Assembly: GCA_026625625.1 (NCBI GenBank) | Contig: CP113055.1 | Location: 436,501 to 500,500, forward strand | DNA length: 64,000 nucleotides | Origin: Blastomonas sp. SL216 | GTDB lineage: Bacteria > Pseudomonadota > Alphaproteobacteria > Sphingomonadales > Sphingomonadaceae | Reading direction: 5' to 3' | In this document: positions 38,409 through 47,682 of the stretch, in pieces | Layout: each line of letters begins with the position of its first letter | How positions within the stretch are numbered: the stretch's first letter is position 1 | Notes under the pieces: model-generated | The model's input: only the letters and a program-made list of their open reading frames with translations | Told to the model about the DNA's origin: nothing | Database searches by the model: none | Position numbers and translations under genes: made by a program

Positions 38409-39406
38409 AGCGCCAGCCCCGTGGTCCGCGCCCAGGCGCGCCAAAGCTCTGGCCAGGCCTCGACCGGCTTGCCGATCGCCTTGCGCAGGCCAAAGCCATG
38501 ACCGCCATGTTCGAACAGATGTGTCTCGACGCGCACGCCCTTGTCCTTGAGCGCGGGGCGCAGCAGCAGCGCGTTGCTCACCGGCACGACCTCGTCGTCT
38601 TCCGCATGCAGCAGGAAGAAGGGCGGGGCATTGGCGGGGACATTGCGATGCGGCGAATGCGCAGCTTCCATCGCAGGCGTCGGGGTCTTGCCGAGCAGCA
38701 GGTCGCGCGAACCGGGATGCGCATCGGGCGGGGTCATTGATATGACCGGATAGATTGGCGCAGCGCTATGCGGCCGGGCCGAGAGCTGGTCGGCGGCGTC
38801 TACTGGGTCATAGACCTGCGCATCGAAGCGCGTCGCCAGATCGGCGCACAGATGGCCCCCTGCGGAAAAGCCCATGGCAGAGACTCGCTCGGGATCGATG
38901 GCGAAATCGCCTGCGTGCGCGCGGATCACGCGCATCGCCCGCTGCGCATCGGCGAGCGCGACATTGGGCCCCGCCGCCCAACCTTCGCCCGGCAGGCGGT
39001 AGAACAGCACAAAGACGGTAAAACCGCGCGCCGCCAGCCAGCGGCCCATTTCATAGCCTTCCTTGTCGACCACCACCCAGCGATAGCCACCGCCGGGCGT
39101 GATCAGCACCGCCGCGCCATTGGGCCGATCGGGTCGGAACACCGCGAGCCGAGGCTTGGTGATGCCGAACACCGCGCGGTCGGTGACCAGCCGGTCGGTC
39201 GAGCGCTCCTGCACGGTTTCGACAAGCGGCTTTGCAGGGGCACCCGGCGCGCCATTGGGCCAAATGTCGATGGTCTCTTGCGGCTGTGGCAAGCCGGGGG
39301 GCAGAGCACCGCCCGGCACCTCGGGTACCGGCGTCTGCGCTCTGGCCAGACCGGCCAGGCCCAGAACGAGCGGAGCCGCCATGAGGGATCGGCGGTCGAT
39401 CGTCAT
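38405..39406 (-). CDS. alpha/beta hydrolase, acetylxylan/pectin acetylesterase-like
   Basis: The ATG at 39406 follows GAGGAG by seven bases. The 333-residue protein has a Tat-like signal (DRRSLMAAP, twin Arg) and a spacer IDIWPNGAPG typical of secreted BD-FAE/acetylxylan-esterase-like hydrolases. The oxyanion loop is TPGGGYRWV, the nucleophile Ser lies in GFSAGGH, the acid in HAEDDEVVPV and the His in HGGHGF. It probably removes acetyl groups from pectin or xylan. It is co-transcribed with the TonB receptor upstream and GH43 downstream. Confidence 0.85.
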   Translation of the reverse strand: MTIDRRSLMAAPLVLGLAGLARAQTPVPEVPGGALPPGLPQPQETIDIWPNGAPGAPAKPLVETVQERSTDRLVTDRAVFGITKPRLAVFRPDRPNGAAVLITPGGGYRWVVVDKEGYEMGRWLAARGFTVFVLFYRLPGEGWAAGPNVALADAQRAMRVIRAHAGDFAIDPERVSAMGFSAGGHLCADLATRFDAQVYDPVDAADQLSARPHSAAPIYPVISMTPPDAHPGSRDLLLGKTPTPAMEAAHSPHRNVPANAPPFFLLHAEDDEVVPVSNALLLRPALKDKGVRVETHLFEHGGHGFGLRKAIGKPVEAWPELWRAWARTTGLAL

Positions 39407-39461
39407 GGCGGCTCCTCTCGTCATTCAATGGGGCGGCAGCGAGCCGCCGCCCCGGTTGCGA

Positions 39462-42353
39462 TCAGTATTTGAAGCGCGCGCCCAGGAAGAAGGTGCGGCC
39501 GAAATGGTTGTTCTCGTAGTTCCGGTTCGCGTCGAAATCGGTGAAGCGATAGCGATAGGTGTCGGTCAGGTTGTTGCCTTCCAGCGAGACTTCGACCCAT
39601 TCGGTCAGCTTGTAGCGGATCGAGGCGTCGAGGTTGAACTGGCTGCCAAAGCCTTCCAGAATGTTGCCGGTGCCGCTTGCGCCTTCGTGCCAGCGGCTGC
39701 GATAGGTCGCCATGACGCGGGCGGAGAACTTGCCATCGTCATAATAGAAGGTGCCATTGTACGAACGCTTCGACACGTTCGCCAGCGCCGCGCTGCGGGT
39801 CACGTTGACCAGCGCGCCACCCGGCAGGGTCGCCGGGCCCTGCACGATGAAATCGGCATTGCTGTCGATAAAGGTCGCGTTGGCCAGAATACCGAAATTG
39901 CCCAGGAAGCCATCGGTAAACACGGTGAACGGCAGCTGCAGGGCGACTTCGACACCCTTCAGCTTGGCACCGGTTCCGTTGACCGGCGTGGTCAGCGTCC
40001 AGATCGGCTGAGTCAGAAGCGCCGGGTTCAATGCAGCAGGCGAAGACGGGTTGAGCACCGAGACGGGCAGGCCGGTCTGGGCAAAGGTCGCCTCGGTGAT
40101 TGCCGCCGTCTGGGTGAAGCTGTCGACATTCTTGATGAAGCCAGCCACCGACAGCAGCGCCTGCGGAGCGAAATACCATTCGATCGCCAGGTCATAGTTG
40201 GTTGCACGGAACGGCTCCAGGAACGGGTTGCCGCTGTTGACGCGGAAGTTGAACCCGTCCGCCGAACCGCCAGGCGTCAGCGAACCCAGCGTAGGCCGGG
40301 TGATGACCTCTGCTGCTGCAGCACGGATGATCAGGTTCTGCGTCGGGAAGATGGCGAGATTGGCCGAGGGCAGCCAGTCGTCATAGCTGCGCTCGATCGT
40401 CGCTTCGACCGTGCCGACCAGGCCGTAGGACGACTGTTCGGTCTTCACATAGCGGATGCCGGCGTTCAGCGCATATTCCATGCCGAACAGGTCACCCTTG
40501 GCATCGAACTGCAGATAGCCGCCCTTGGTGGTTTCCTGCACGCCGCGGTTGTTGCCCGCATCCACCGCCAGCGGACGGCTGTAGAGCTTGGTGAATTCGG
40601 TCGTGGCGTCGAGATTGGGGACGAGCCAGGCGTTGGTATTGCCTGCAGGCTGACCGGCCTTGCCCAGATTGAACAGCTCAGACAGCGCCGGTGTGGCCTG
40701 GAAGCCGTAGATCGCCGTCGGTCCGAACAGGCTGGTGGGCGAGCAGGTGATGGTGCCGAGCACGCGGTCCAGACCGCCATTGCCGCAGACAGCCGTATCG
40801 CGGGTAAAGGCCACCGTGTCGAATTCGAACCGGCGCCACATCACGCCTGCCTTGACCGTGAAGCCGTCGGTGACGTCCCATTCGGTGCGCAGCTGTGCGG
40901 TCTTGAACTGGTTGACGATCTCGGACGGACGGTCGCGAATTTCGGCGAGCTGGAACACCGCAGGATCGGTGACGCTGGTGCCGAAGGTGAGGCGCGGGCG
41001 CTTCATGTCGGTATAGTCGTAGCTATAGCCCTGCGCGTCGCGGTCATCGAACACGATGGTCGTTTCCACCGGAATATCGGCGGTCGACTTGGAAATGCCG
41101 CCCAGCATGGTGAAGCGGAAGCTGTCCGACAGGTCCTGATCCCAGGTGCCGCCGACCTGATAGAATTCGGTGGTGCTCTCGCGCAGATAGTGTTCGGTGC
41201 GGACCCAGGCATCGTTCAGCGTTGCCGAGATCATGTTGTTGTTGGCGTCATAGACCGGGTTGACGACGTCAATCGAACGCTCGTTTGAGCGCAGCAATAC
41301 CTCGCCCCAGCGCTCGCGACGGTCGCTGTTGAAGCGCGAGAACAGGCCGTCGATCGAGAACTTGGTCATGTCGGTCGGCGCGAACTGGATCGATCCGGTA
41401 ATGCCCAGACGCTCGCGGTCGTGCTTGACTTCACCATAGCGCGGAATGCGCGGGTGGAAGGACAGCGCGGCCTGGTCGCACGCGGCGCTGCGGCCATTGG
41501 TGTAGACGCCGCCGCTGTTGCGCACGGCGGTGAGGTTGGTCGCGCTGGTGGTGAAGCACGGCGCGCCGTTGACCGAGTCGAACCGCGCCTGTGCCCAGCG
41601 CACGGTGTTGTTGCCGAGCTCGAGCACCTGCGTCTTCTGGTACGCAGCCGACAGTGACACGCCGAACGTGCCCGAATCGTTGCGCCAGCTCAGCAGGCCT
41701 GCGAGACGGGGACCGGCATATTCGGACAGATCGTTATAGCTCACCACGGCCGAACCGACGGCGGTGAAGCCCGCCTTGGCCGCGAGCGGGTTTCCGGTGT
41801 TGAGATCGACCACCGCGCCCAGCGAACCTTCGTCGAGGCTGGCTTCGGCGGTCTTGTGGACCACGATCGAGCTGAACAGTTCGGAGGCGAACACGTTGAA
41901 GTCGAACGCGCGGTCGCGATTGGCCGATGCGCCATCGGTCGAGGTGGCGACGGTTTCGAGGCCGTTGACGCGGACGCGGGTGAACTGGCTCGACAGACCG
42001 CGCACGGTGATCGCGCGACCTTCGCCCGCGTCACGCGTGATCGAGATGCCGGGAATGCGCTGCAGCGATTCTGCCAGGTTCTGGTCGGGGAACTTGGCGA
42101 TGTCTTCGGCGACGATCGCGTCGATCGCACCGACCGAGGTGCGCTTCAGGTTGATCGCCGCTTCAAGCGACTGGCGGAAACCGGTGACGACGATCTCATC
42201 GGCTGCAAGACCTTCGTCCTCAACCTGAGTCGGCTGCTCGGCTTCGGCCACCTGGGCCTGTGCGGTACCCGCAGCGCCCAGCGCGCATCCGGTGAGCAAC
42301 GCGGCCTTGAAAATGGAAATGCCGGTTGCCCGGTGCGAATGCTGTTGGCGCAT
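39462..42353 (-). CDS. TonB-dependent receptor of the pectin locus
   Basis: The ATG at 42353 follows AGGAGG. The 963-residue protein has a signal peptide ending near AQA (residue 33), a TonB box DEIVVTGFRQSLEAAINLKR at about 52-70, a plug with FPDQNLAESLQRIPGISITR and VRGLSSQFTRVRVNG, and a large barrel ending FLGARFKY. The pattern is that of TonB receptors for plant oligosaccharides. It probably imports oligogalacturonides released by the divergent pectate lyase. A LacI-type operator lies 35 bases upstream. Confidence 0.92.
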   Translation of the reverse strand: MRQQHSHRATGISIFKAALLTGCALGAAGTAQAQVAEAEQPTQVEDEGLAADEIVVTGFRQSLEAAINLKRTSVGAIDAIVAEDIAKFPDQNLAESLQRIPGISITRDAGEGRAITVRGLSSQFTRVRVNGLETVATSTDGASANRDRAFDFNVFASELFSSIVVHKTAEASLDEGSLGAVVDLNTGNPLAAKAGFTAVGSAVVSYNDLSEYAGPRLAGLLSWRNDSGTFGVSLSAAYQKTQVLELGNNTVRWAQARFDSVNGAPCFTTSATNLTAVRNSGGVYTNGRSAACDQAALSFHPRIPRYGEVKHDRERLGITGSIQFAPTDMTKFSIDGLFSRFNSDRRERWGEVLLRSNERSIDVVNPVYDANNNMISATLNDAWVRTEHYLRESTTEFYQVGGTWDQDLSDSFRFTMLGGISKSTADIPVETTIVFDDRDAQGYSYDYTDMKRPRLTFGTSVTDPAVFQLAEIRDRPSEIVNQFKTAQLRTEWDVTDGFTVKAGVMWRRFEFDTVAFTRDTAVCGNGGLDRVLGTITCSPTSLFGPTAIYGFQATPALSELFNLGKAGQPAGNTNAWLVPNLDATTEFTKLYSRPLAVDAGNNRGVQETTKGGYLQFDAKGDLFGMEYALNAGIRYVKTEQSSYGLVGTVEATIERSYDDWLPSANLAIFPTQNLIIRAAAAEVITRPTLGSLTPGGSADGFNFRVNSGNPFLEPFRATNYDLAIEWYFAPQALLSVAGFIKNVDSFTQTAAITEATFAQTGLPVSVLNPSSPAALNPALLTQPIWTLTTPVNGTGAKLKGVEVALQLPFTVFTDGFLGNFGILANATFIDSNADFIVQGPATLPGGALVNVTRSAALANVSKRSYNGTFYYDDGKFSARVMATYRSRWHEGASGTGNILEGFGSQFNLDASIRYKLTEWVEVSLEGNNLTDTYRYRFTDFDANRNYENNHFGRTFFLGARFKY

Positions 42354-42387
42354 GTCTGTCCCCTCCTGATCGCCTTTTTGAGGCAAT

Positions 42388-42401
42388 TGCTACCGGTGTC
42401 A
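42388..42401. promoter_or_regulatory. candidate LacI-family operator at TonB receptor
   Basis: TGCTACCGGTGTCA (reverse complement TGACACCGGTAGCA) lies 35 bases upstream of the receptor start, close to where the promoter should be. It is identical to the copy in the pckA-chvI gap. Confidence 0.75.
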
Positions 42402-42532
42402 AAGGAGAAGATGCATCCTGCATCCGACACTCTCTGACACCCTGACTCCCGATCCCAGGTACCTCGCTTAAGCGTGCACCACTGTTCTTTCCGATGTCCC
42501 AAGCGAACAGGCCAGTGAGGCTGGCTGATCGC

Positions 42533-42546
42533 GGTAACCGGTGTCA
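42533..42546. promoter_or_regulatory. candidate LacI-family operator at pectate lyase
   Basis: GGTAACCGGTGTCA (reverse complement TGACACCGGTTACC) lies 59 bases upstream of the pectate lyase start. The same 14-mer occurs at 48382 and, inverted, at 49556. Confidence 0.75.
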
Positions 42547-42604
42547 TTATGTATTGCCCTCTTGGCATGGCTCTGTCAATAACCATGGCAACGGGAGAGA
42601 GCAT

Positions 42605-43951
42605 ATGCGCAAGACACTCAAAAAGGCCGCATTTGCCGGGGCTTTTGCCCTGGCCTGTCTGGGGCCGGTGGCGGCCGAGCCGCATCCGGGTGATCCGACA
42701 CGTGGCGGGGCAGGGGGGCGAATCATCCGCGTGACCACGCTTGCCAAGGCGGGTCCGGGATCGCTGGCAGAGGCGCTTGCCGCCAAGGGTCCGCGCACCA
42801 TCGTGTTCGAAGTCGGCGGGGTGATCGACCTGGGCCGCAGCACGCTGGAGATCAGCGAACCGTTCGTCACCATTGCCGGGCAGACTGCGCCCTCGCCTGG
42901 CATTACCATCATCAAGGGCGGCATTGATCTGCGCACGCACGATGTCATCGTCTCGCACATCCGCGTGATGACCGGCGCCGACGGCCAGGCGCGGATGTCG
43001 GGCTGGGAAGCCGATTCCTTCTCGACCGTTGCCGCGCACAATGTCGTGGTCGAACATTGCAGTTTCCTGTGGGGGGTGGATGAGAACATGTCCGCCTCCG
43101 GCCCGCGCTTCACTGGCGACACGGTCGAGCAATGGCGCGCCGGGACCAGCCATCACATCGTCTTCCGCGACAATCTGGCAGCTGAGGGTCTGGCCAATTC
43201 CAGCCACCCCAAGGGCGAGCACAGCAAGGGCTCGCTCATCCATGATAATGCAACGAATATAATGTTTTACCGCAATGTCTGGGCGCACAATGTCGAACGC
43301 TCGCCGCTGGTCAAGGGCGGGGCCCAGGTCGCGATGGTCAACAACCTGATCTACAATCCCGGCCACCGCGCAGTGCATTACAACCTGATGAACCTCGAAT
43401 GGCAGGGGCATGACTATGTCACCGGCGAGATCACGGCGGTCGGCAATGTCATGCGCGGCGGCAATGACACCAACGAGGGTCTGCCGTTCCTGATGCTGGG
43501 CGGGGACGGCGATCTTGCCTATTTCGGCAAGGACAATCGTGCGGTCGACCGGCATGGCAATCCGCTGCCCCAGTTCGGCCGCTATGGCGAGACGCGCGCG
43601 AAGCTGGTCGCCGCAAAGGCACCGCTTGCGAACCTGTCGGCCTATAGCGTCCTGCCGTCGGGCGAGGTCGAGACATCGCTGCTGCAGACCGCGGGCGCCC
43701 GCCCCTGGGACCGGGCACCCGATGACATTCGCGTGCTGTTCTTCGTGGCCGAAGGGCGCGGCGACATTATCGACGATGAGAGCGAGGTCGGCGGTTATCC
43801 CGCGCCGGTGGCGACCTTCGCGCCGTTCGACGAGGCGCAATGGGATCTGGCCACGATGACCCCGAAATCGGGTCGCTATCCCGGCCAGAAGGGCGGCGCG
43901 CAGGAGTCGCTTTCCACCCGCGACCGCCAGATGCGGACCCCCCAGCCATGA
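42605..43951 (+). CDS. PL1 family pectate lyase
   Basis: The ATG at 42605 follows GGGAGAG. The 448-residue protein has a signal peptide cleaved near residue 24 (VAA/EPHPG) and a right-handed beta-helix of the PL1 type, with KGPRTIVFEVGGVIDLG, ITIAGQTAPSPGITI, IVSHIRVMTG, NVVVEHCSFLWGVDENM and SLIHDNATNIMFYRNVWAHNVERSP. It cleaves polygalacturonate by beta-elimination, probably in the periplasm or outside the cell. The 4-base overlap with the cupin gene shows coupled expression. Confidence 0.88.
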   Translation: MRKTLKKAAFAGAFALACLGPVAAEPHPGDPTRGGAGGRIIRVTTLAKAGPGSLAEALAAKGPRTIVFEVGGVIDLGRSTLEISEPFVTIAGQTAPSPGITIIKGGIDLRTHDVIVSHIRVMTGADGQARMSGWEADSFSTVAAHNVVVEHCSFLWGVDENMSASGPRFTGDTVEQWRAGTSHHIVFRDNLAAEGLANSSHPKGEHSKGSLIHDNATNIMFYRNVWAHNVERSPLVKGGAQVAMVNNLIYNPGHRAVHYNLMNLEWQGHDYVTGEITAVGNVMRGGNDTNEGLPFLMLGGDGDLAYFGKDNRAVDRHGNPLPQFGRYGETRAKLVAAKAPLANLSAYSVLPSGEVETSLLQTAGARPWDRAPDDIRVLFFVAEGRGDIIDDESEVGGYPAPVATFAPFDEAQWDLATMTPKSGRYPGQKGGAQESLSTRDRQMRTPQP

Positions 43952-44406
43952 GCGCGCTGGTCGCCGCGCTGCTGCTGGCCGCAGCGCCGCCGATGGCGGT
44001 GATCGACGAGCTGGACACGGTGAAGCGCGAACCGCCGCCGCATGGGGCGATCGGCATGAGCACGGCCTGGCGGATCAGCGACCATGTCCCGCAGCCGCGC
44101 AGGATGGAATTCCGCCGGCGGACGCTCGATATCGGTGCCGCTATCGGCGAACACCCGATTGCGCATGACGAGGTCTATTATGTGCTCGACGGCGAAGGCG
44201 AGGTGGTCTCGGACGGCCAGCGCGCGATGCTCAAGCCCGGCATGACTGCCTATCTCTATGACGGCGCGGTTGTCGGCATCTGGCAGAAGGGCGACAAGCC
44301 GCTTGCGCTGATCATCGCCTATCCGGTCAAGGAACCGGTCAGCTGCCCGGCTGAATGTACGGCGCCGTCGCCCACAGCTCCCGCTCGAATCGGCGGGGAT
44401 CGTTGA
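43948..44406 (+). CDS. exported cupin protein (KdgF-like candidate)
   Basis: The 152-residue protein begins with a short hydrophobic signal (ALVAALLLAAAPP). A single cupin domain follows, with the metal motif HPIAHDEVYYVLDGEGEV and the second motif LKPGMTAYLYDGA. Its position right after pectate lyase suggests it acts on unsaturated uronates, as cytoplasmic KdgF does when it linearises 4,5-unsaturated galacturonate. An exported KdgF-like enzyme would be unusual. The second motif lacks the usual His. The 3' end overlaps the convergent carboxylesterase gene by 68 bases. Confidence 0.75.
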   Translation: MSALVAALLLAAAPPMAVIDELDTVKREPPPHGAIGMSTAWRISDHVPQPRRMEFRRRTLDIGAAIGEHPIAHDEVYYVLDGEGEVVSDGQRAMLKPGMTAYLYDGAVVGIWQKGDKPLALIIAYPVKEPVSCPAECTAPSPTAPARIGGDR

Positions 44407-45883
44407 TCGCGCGCGCCGCGCTATCGCCCACCACCAGCGTCGCGCGATCGGGCAGGCCATAGGCCGTCCAATCGGCAAGGCCCGGCTTTCCGGTTCTGGC
44501 AAGGCTGGCAAAGGCCGACATCATCAGATCGCGCGTGCGGCGCGCGCCTTCGTTCGTCCCGCTATAGCTGCCCGGCGCATCGAGCGTGCCGAAGACATAG
44601 GGAATGTCATCGGTATGCGCCGCACCGCGCAGCGGATCGACGGGCGAGCGGCGATCGAGCTGGTACACCCAGGTGGCTTTCGCGCCTGCTGTCGCGCGCG
44701 CATCCGCCTCGATCACCTGGCCCGGCCATGACCGCCCATCGGTGGTCGCGGCATAGAAGAGCCGTTCGGGCGTCCAGTCCGGATAATGTTCGCGGTAGCG
44801 GGCGACGACCCATTCGGGGTCGAGATCGATCTTCACTTCGGCCGCGATGCGCCGCGCGATATTGCTCCAGTCCAGCCCTTGCAGCCTGGCCCCGCGCGGA
44901 TCGATAAAGGCGCGCGTTTCCTCGCGCGTGTTGCCGAGGATCATCGGAATGGCGAGCGACTGTGGCGCTGCATCGGGCCAGAACGGGTGGCGCGGCAGGT
45001 TGGTCATGTCGAGCACCGGCCCGAAATAGAGCGATCCGCCGATCACCGGATCGGTGGCGGCCAGCGCGTCGACAATGCGCGCGGCAGGCGCTGTGCGCAG
45101 GCCGTCGACATCATCTGTCGCGAGCTTCATCGCCGTCATCAGCGCCTGGGTGCGCTTCCAGGCATTGCCTGGGCCGCTGGCAGTCACCTGTTGTCCGCTC
45201 ATCGTGGCGGCGCGGTGAAACAGGCCGTCAGCCTGGGGCATGGCCATCAGTGTTGCGATCTTCGCCCCGCCGCCCGATTGGCCGAACACCATCACGCGAT
45301 CCGGATCGCCACCGAACTCGGCGATGTTTTTTCGTACCCATTGCAGCGCGAGGACAAGGTCGAGCTGGCCCAGATTGCCGCTATCGGCAAAGCGCGCGCC
45401 AAAGGGCTTGAGCCAGGCATAGCCAAAGGCGTTGAGCCGCTGGTTGACCGTCACCACCACGACATCGCCCTGCGCGGCGAGCCTGTGGCCATGGGTCAGC
45501 GGATCGGTGACGGTGCCGTTGCTGTACGCGCCGCCATGAAAATAGACCATGACCGGGCGCTTGGCTGCAGCATGCGTTTCCGGCGTCCAGACGTTGAGGA
45601 ACAGGCAATCCTCGGACTGCGGCAGCTCTGCATTGCCCCGCTGCGGCGCGATCGGGCCGAATTGCTGGGCGAGCACCCTGGCGTTGATCAGGGGTTCAGG
45701 CGCAGCGCGGGCAAAGCGCTCGGCGCGGCCATAGCGGATGCCCTTGAAGGCCAGCACGCCGTCCTCGCGCAGCCCGGTAAATCGCCCGGCGCGCGGATCG
45801 ATTCGCCGGGCCAGCGCAGGGGCAGCGAACAGTGCGGTGCCGCCAGCGAGCAGCGCCCGCCGGCTCAGCTCAGCGGCGGACAT
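44339..45883 (-). CDS. carboxylesterase type B
   Basis: The 514-residue protein has a Tat-like signal (LSRRALLAGGTALFAAPALA) and the esterase/lipase type-B fold. Seen are SEDCLFLNVWTP, VMVYFHGGAYSNG and the nucleophile elbow GQSGGGAK, where the usual GESAGG has Gln and Gly. The later NEGARRTRDLMM and WTAYGLPDRATLVVG blocks also fit. In this locus it may remove methyl, acetyl or feruloyl esters from pectin. Its start overlaps the kdgK stop by 14 bases, so it is the last gene of the DhuI-KduD-KdgK operon. Confidence 0.87.
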   Translation of the reverse strand: MSAAELSRRALLAGGTALFAAPALARRIDPRAGRFTGLREDGVLAFKGIRYGRAERFARAAPEPLINARVLAQQFGPIAPQRGNAELPQSEDCLFLNVWTPETHAAAKRPVMVYFHGGAYSNGTVTDPLTHGHRLAAQGDVVVVTVNQRLNAFGYAWLKPFGARFADSGNLGQLDLVLALQWVRKNIAEFGGDPDRVMVFGQSGGGAKIATLMAMPQADGLFHRAATMSGQQVTASGPGNAWKRTQALMTAMKLATDDVDGLRTAPAARIVDALAATDPVIGGSLYFGPVLDMTNLPRHPFWPDAAPQSLAIPMILGNTREETRAFIDPRGARLQGLDWSNIARRIAAEVKIDLDPEWVVARYREHYPDWTPERLFYAATTDGRSWPGQVIEADARATAGAKATWVYQLDRRSPVDPLRGAAHTDDIPYVFGTLDAPGSYSGTNEGARRTRDLMMSAFASLARTGKPGLADWTAYGLPDRATLVVGDSAARAINDPRRFERELWATAPYIQPGS

Positions 45884-46892
45884 CGCCGCCCTGGGCTGAA
45901 AACGCGGCCAGTTCCTGCGGCCCGATCAGGCAGAAATCGCCCGGCAGCGAATGCTTGAGCGCGGCAAGCGCCAGTCCGCATTCGGCCATTGCCTGCGCAT
46001 CGCCGCCTTGCAGATACTGGTGCAGCACGCCGGCAGCAAAGCTATCGCCGGTGCCGATCCGGTCGACAATGCCTGTGACATCGATCTCCGCTGTCTGATG
46101 CTTGGCATCGCGGGTGTCGACGCGCGCGGCAATGCGGTGATGATCGCTGCTGACGATATGCCGCGCGGTCGAGGCGACGAGCTGTAGCTTGGGGAAGGCC
46201 GCAAAGGCCGCTTCCACCGCTTCGCGCCGCCGTTCTGCGCCATCGCCCGAAAAGCTCTTGCCCAGCAGCAGCGATATGTCGCGATGGTTGCCGATGAGCA
46301 CGGTCGCCGCGCCGACCAGCCGGTTGAGGATAGCACGCGGGTCGCTGTCCCAGCTTTCCCACAGCAGCGCGCGATAATTGCCGTCGAAGCAGATCGGCAC
46401 GCCCGCCGCCTCTGCTTCCGCCACCGCTGCTTCGGCGAGCGCAACGCCGCCGGGGCCCAGTGCGGGAGTGATGCCCGACATGTGCAGCAGCGCTGCGCCG
46501 TCGAGCGCGCCCTTGAGGTCGATCGCTTGCGGATCAGCCAGCGCAAAGGCCGATCCGGCCCGGTCATAGGTAATCGATGATGGCCTGAGCCCTGCGCCCG
46601 GCTCCAGAAAGTACAGGCCCATGCGGCCAGCGGCGCGCGCGACGAAGCGCGTGTCCACGCCCGCAGCGCCGAGTTCTGCCCGTGCCCTGTCGCCCAGCGG
46701 AGAGGAGGGGAGCAGCGTCGCCATGCGGGCATGATGGCCGAGCGAGGCCAGCGCGGCGGCGACATTGGCCTCCGCACCGCCCACGACCATGTCGAGGCTC
46801 TGCGCCTGGACCATCATCTGCGCGCCCGGAGGCGACAGGCGCAGCAGCATCTCGCCGAAACAGACGACAGGCCCCGTCACCGGGCGAGCCAC
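45870..46892 (-). CDS. kdgK: 2-keto-3-deoxygluconate kinase (PfkB family)
   Basis: The 340-residue protein is a ribokinase-like PfkB sugar kinase: FGEMLLRLSPPG start, GGAEANVAAALASLG substrate site, and the catalytic DRIGTGDSFAAG with Asp as base. The context with KduD and the isomerase makes 2-keto-3-deoxygluconate (KDG) the natural substrate, giving KDPG for the Entner-Doudoroff aldolase. No eda/kdgA gene is in the window. It overlaps kduD by 16 bases. Confidence 0.88.
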   Translation of the reverse strand: MARPVTGPVVCFGEMLLRLSPPGAQMMVQAQSLDMVVGGAEANVAAALASLGHHARMATLLPSSPLGDRARAELGAAGVDTRFVARAAGRMGLYFLEPGAGLRPSSITYDRAGSAFALADPQAIDLKGALDGAALLHMSGITPALGPGGVALAEAAVAEAEAAGVPICFDGNYRALLWESWDSDPRAILNRLVGAATVLIGNHRDISLLLGKSFSGDGAERRREAVEAAFAAFPKLQLVASTARHIVSSDHHRIAARVDTRDAKHQTAEIDVTGIVDRIGTGDSFAAGVLHQYLQGGDAQAMAECGLALAALKHSLPGDFCLIGPQELAAFSAQGGDVRR

Positions 46893-47650
46893 CCGCCATC
46901 GACTGCCAGCACATGGCCCTGGACATAATCCGCAGCACTGCTGGCAAGAAACACCGCCGCCCCGCCAATGTCCGCGGGATCGCCCCAGCGGCCTTCGGGG
47001 ATGCGTTCCATGATCTGCCGGTTGCGCGTCTCATCGGCCTGCAGCGCCGCGGTATTGTTGGTGGCGATATAGCCCGGCGCGATGGCGTTGACATTGACGC
47101 CCTTGGCCGCCCATTCGCAGGCGAGCAGCTTGGTGAGGCCGGCAAGGCCGCTCTTGCTCGCGGTGTAGCTGGGCACGCGGATGCCGCCCTGGAAGCTCAG
47201 CATCGATGCGATGTTGATGATCTTGCCGCGCCGTACGGTCTTTTCGCGCTGTGCGATCATGTGCCGTCCGGCCGCCTGGCTGAGGAAGAAGACCGACTTG
47301 AGGTTGGTATCAACCACCGCATCCCAATCCTCCTCGGTAAAATCGACCGCATCGGCGCGGCGGATGATGCCGGCATTGTTGACCAGAATGTCGAGCCCGC
47401 CAAGCGATGCCAGCACCTGATCGATCACGGCCTGGACCGGGGCAATGGTGCCGAGATCTGCCGCTACCAGTTCGCACCGGCGACCCAGCGCGCGGACCTT
47501 GGCGGCAGTGTCATCGGCAGGCGTACGGCCCACGGCGGCGATATCCGCACCCGCCTGCGCCAGCGCCAGCGCAATGCCCTGGCCGATGCCGGTATTGGCC
47601 CCCGTCACGACTGCAACGCGACCCGAAAGGTCGAAAAGCCCGTTCGTCAT
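46877..47650 (-). CDS. kduD: 2-dehydro-3-deoxy-D-gluconate 5-dehydrogenase KduD
   Basis: The 257-residue protein is a classical short-chain dehydrogenase: cofactor site VTGANTGIGQGIA, NNAGI, catalytic Ser in INIASMLSFQG and the YTASK motif. The ASMLSFQGGIRVPSYTASK block is the KduD family signature. It reduces 2,5-diketo-3-deoxygluconate, from the isomerase step, to KDG. It lies 32 bases after the RpiB/LacAB-fold gene and overlaps kdgK. Confidence 0.92.
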   Translation of the reverse strand: MTNGLFDLSGRVAVVTGANTGIGQGIALALAQAGADIAAVGRTPADDTAAKVRALGRRCELVAADLGTIAPVQAVIDQVLASLGGLDILVNNAGIIRRADAVDFTEEDWDAVVDTNLKSVFFLSQAAGRHMIAQREKTVRRGKIINIASMLSFQGGIRVPSYTASKSGLAGLTKLLACEWAAKGVNVNAIAPGYIATNNTAALQADETRNRQIMERIPEGRWGDPADIGGAAVFLASSAADYVQGHVLAVDGGWLAR

Positions 47651-47682
47651 ATCGTCCTCTCCCCGATTTTCGGGCGCTGTTA

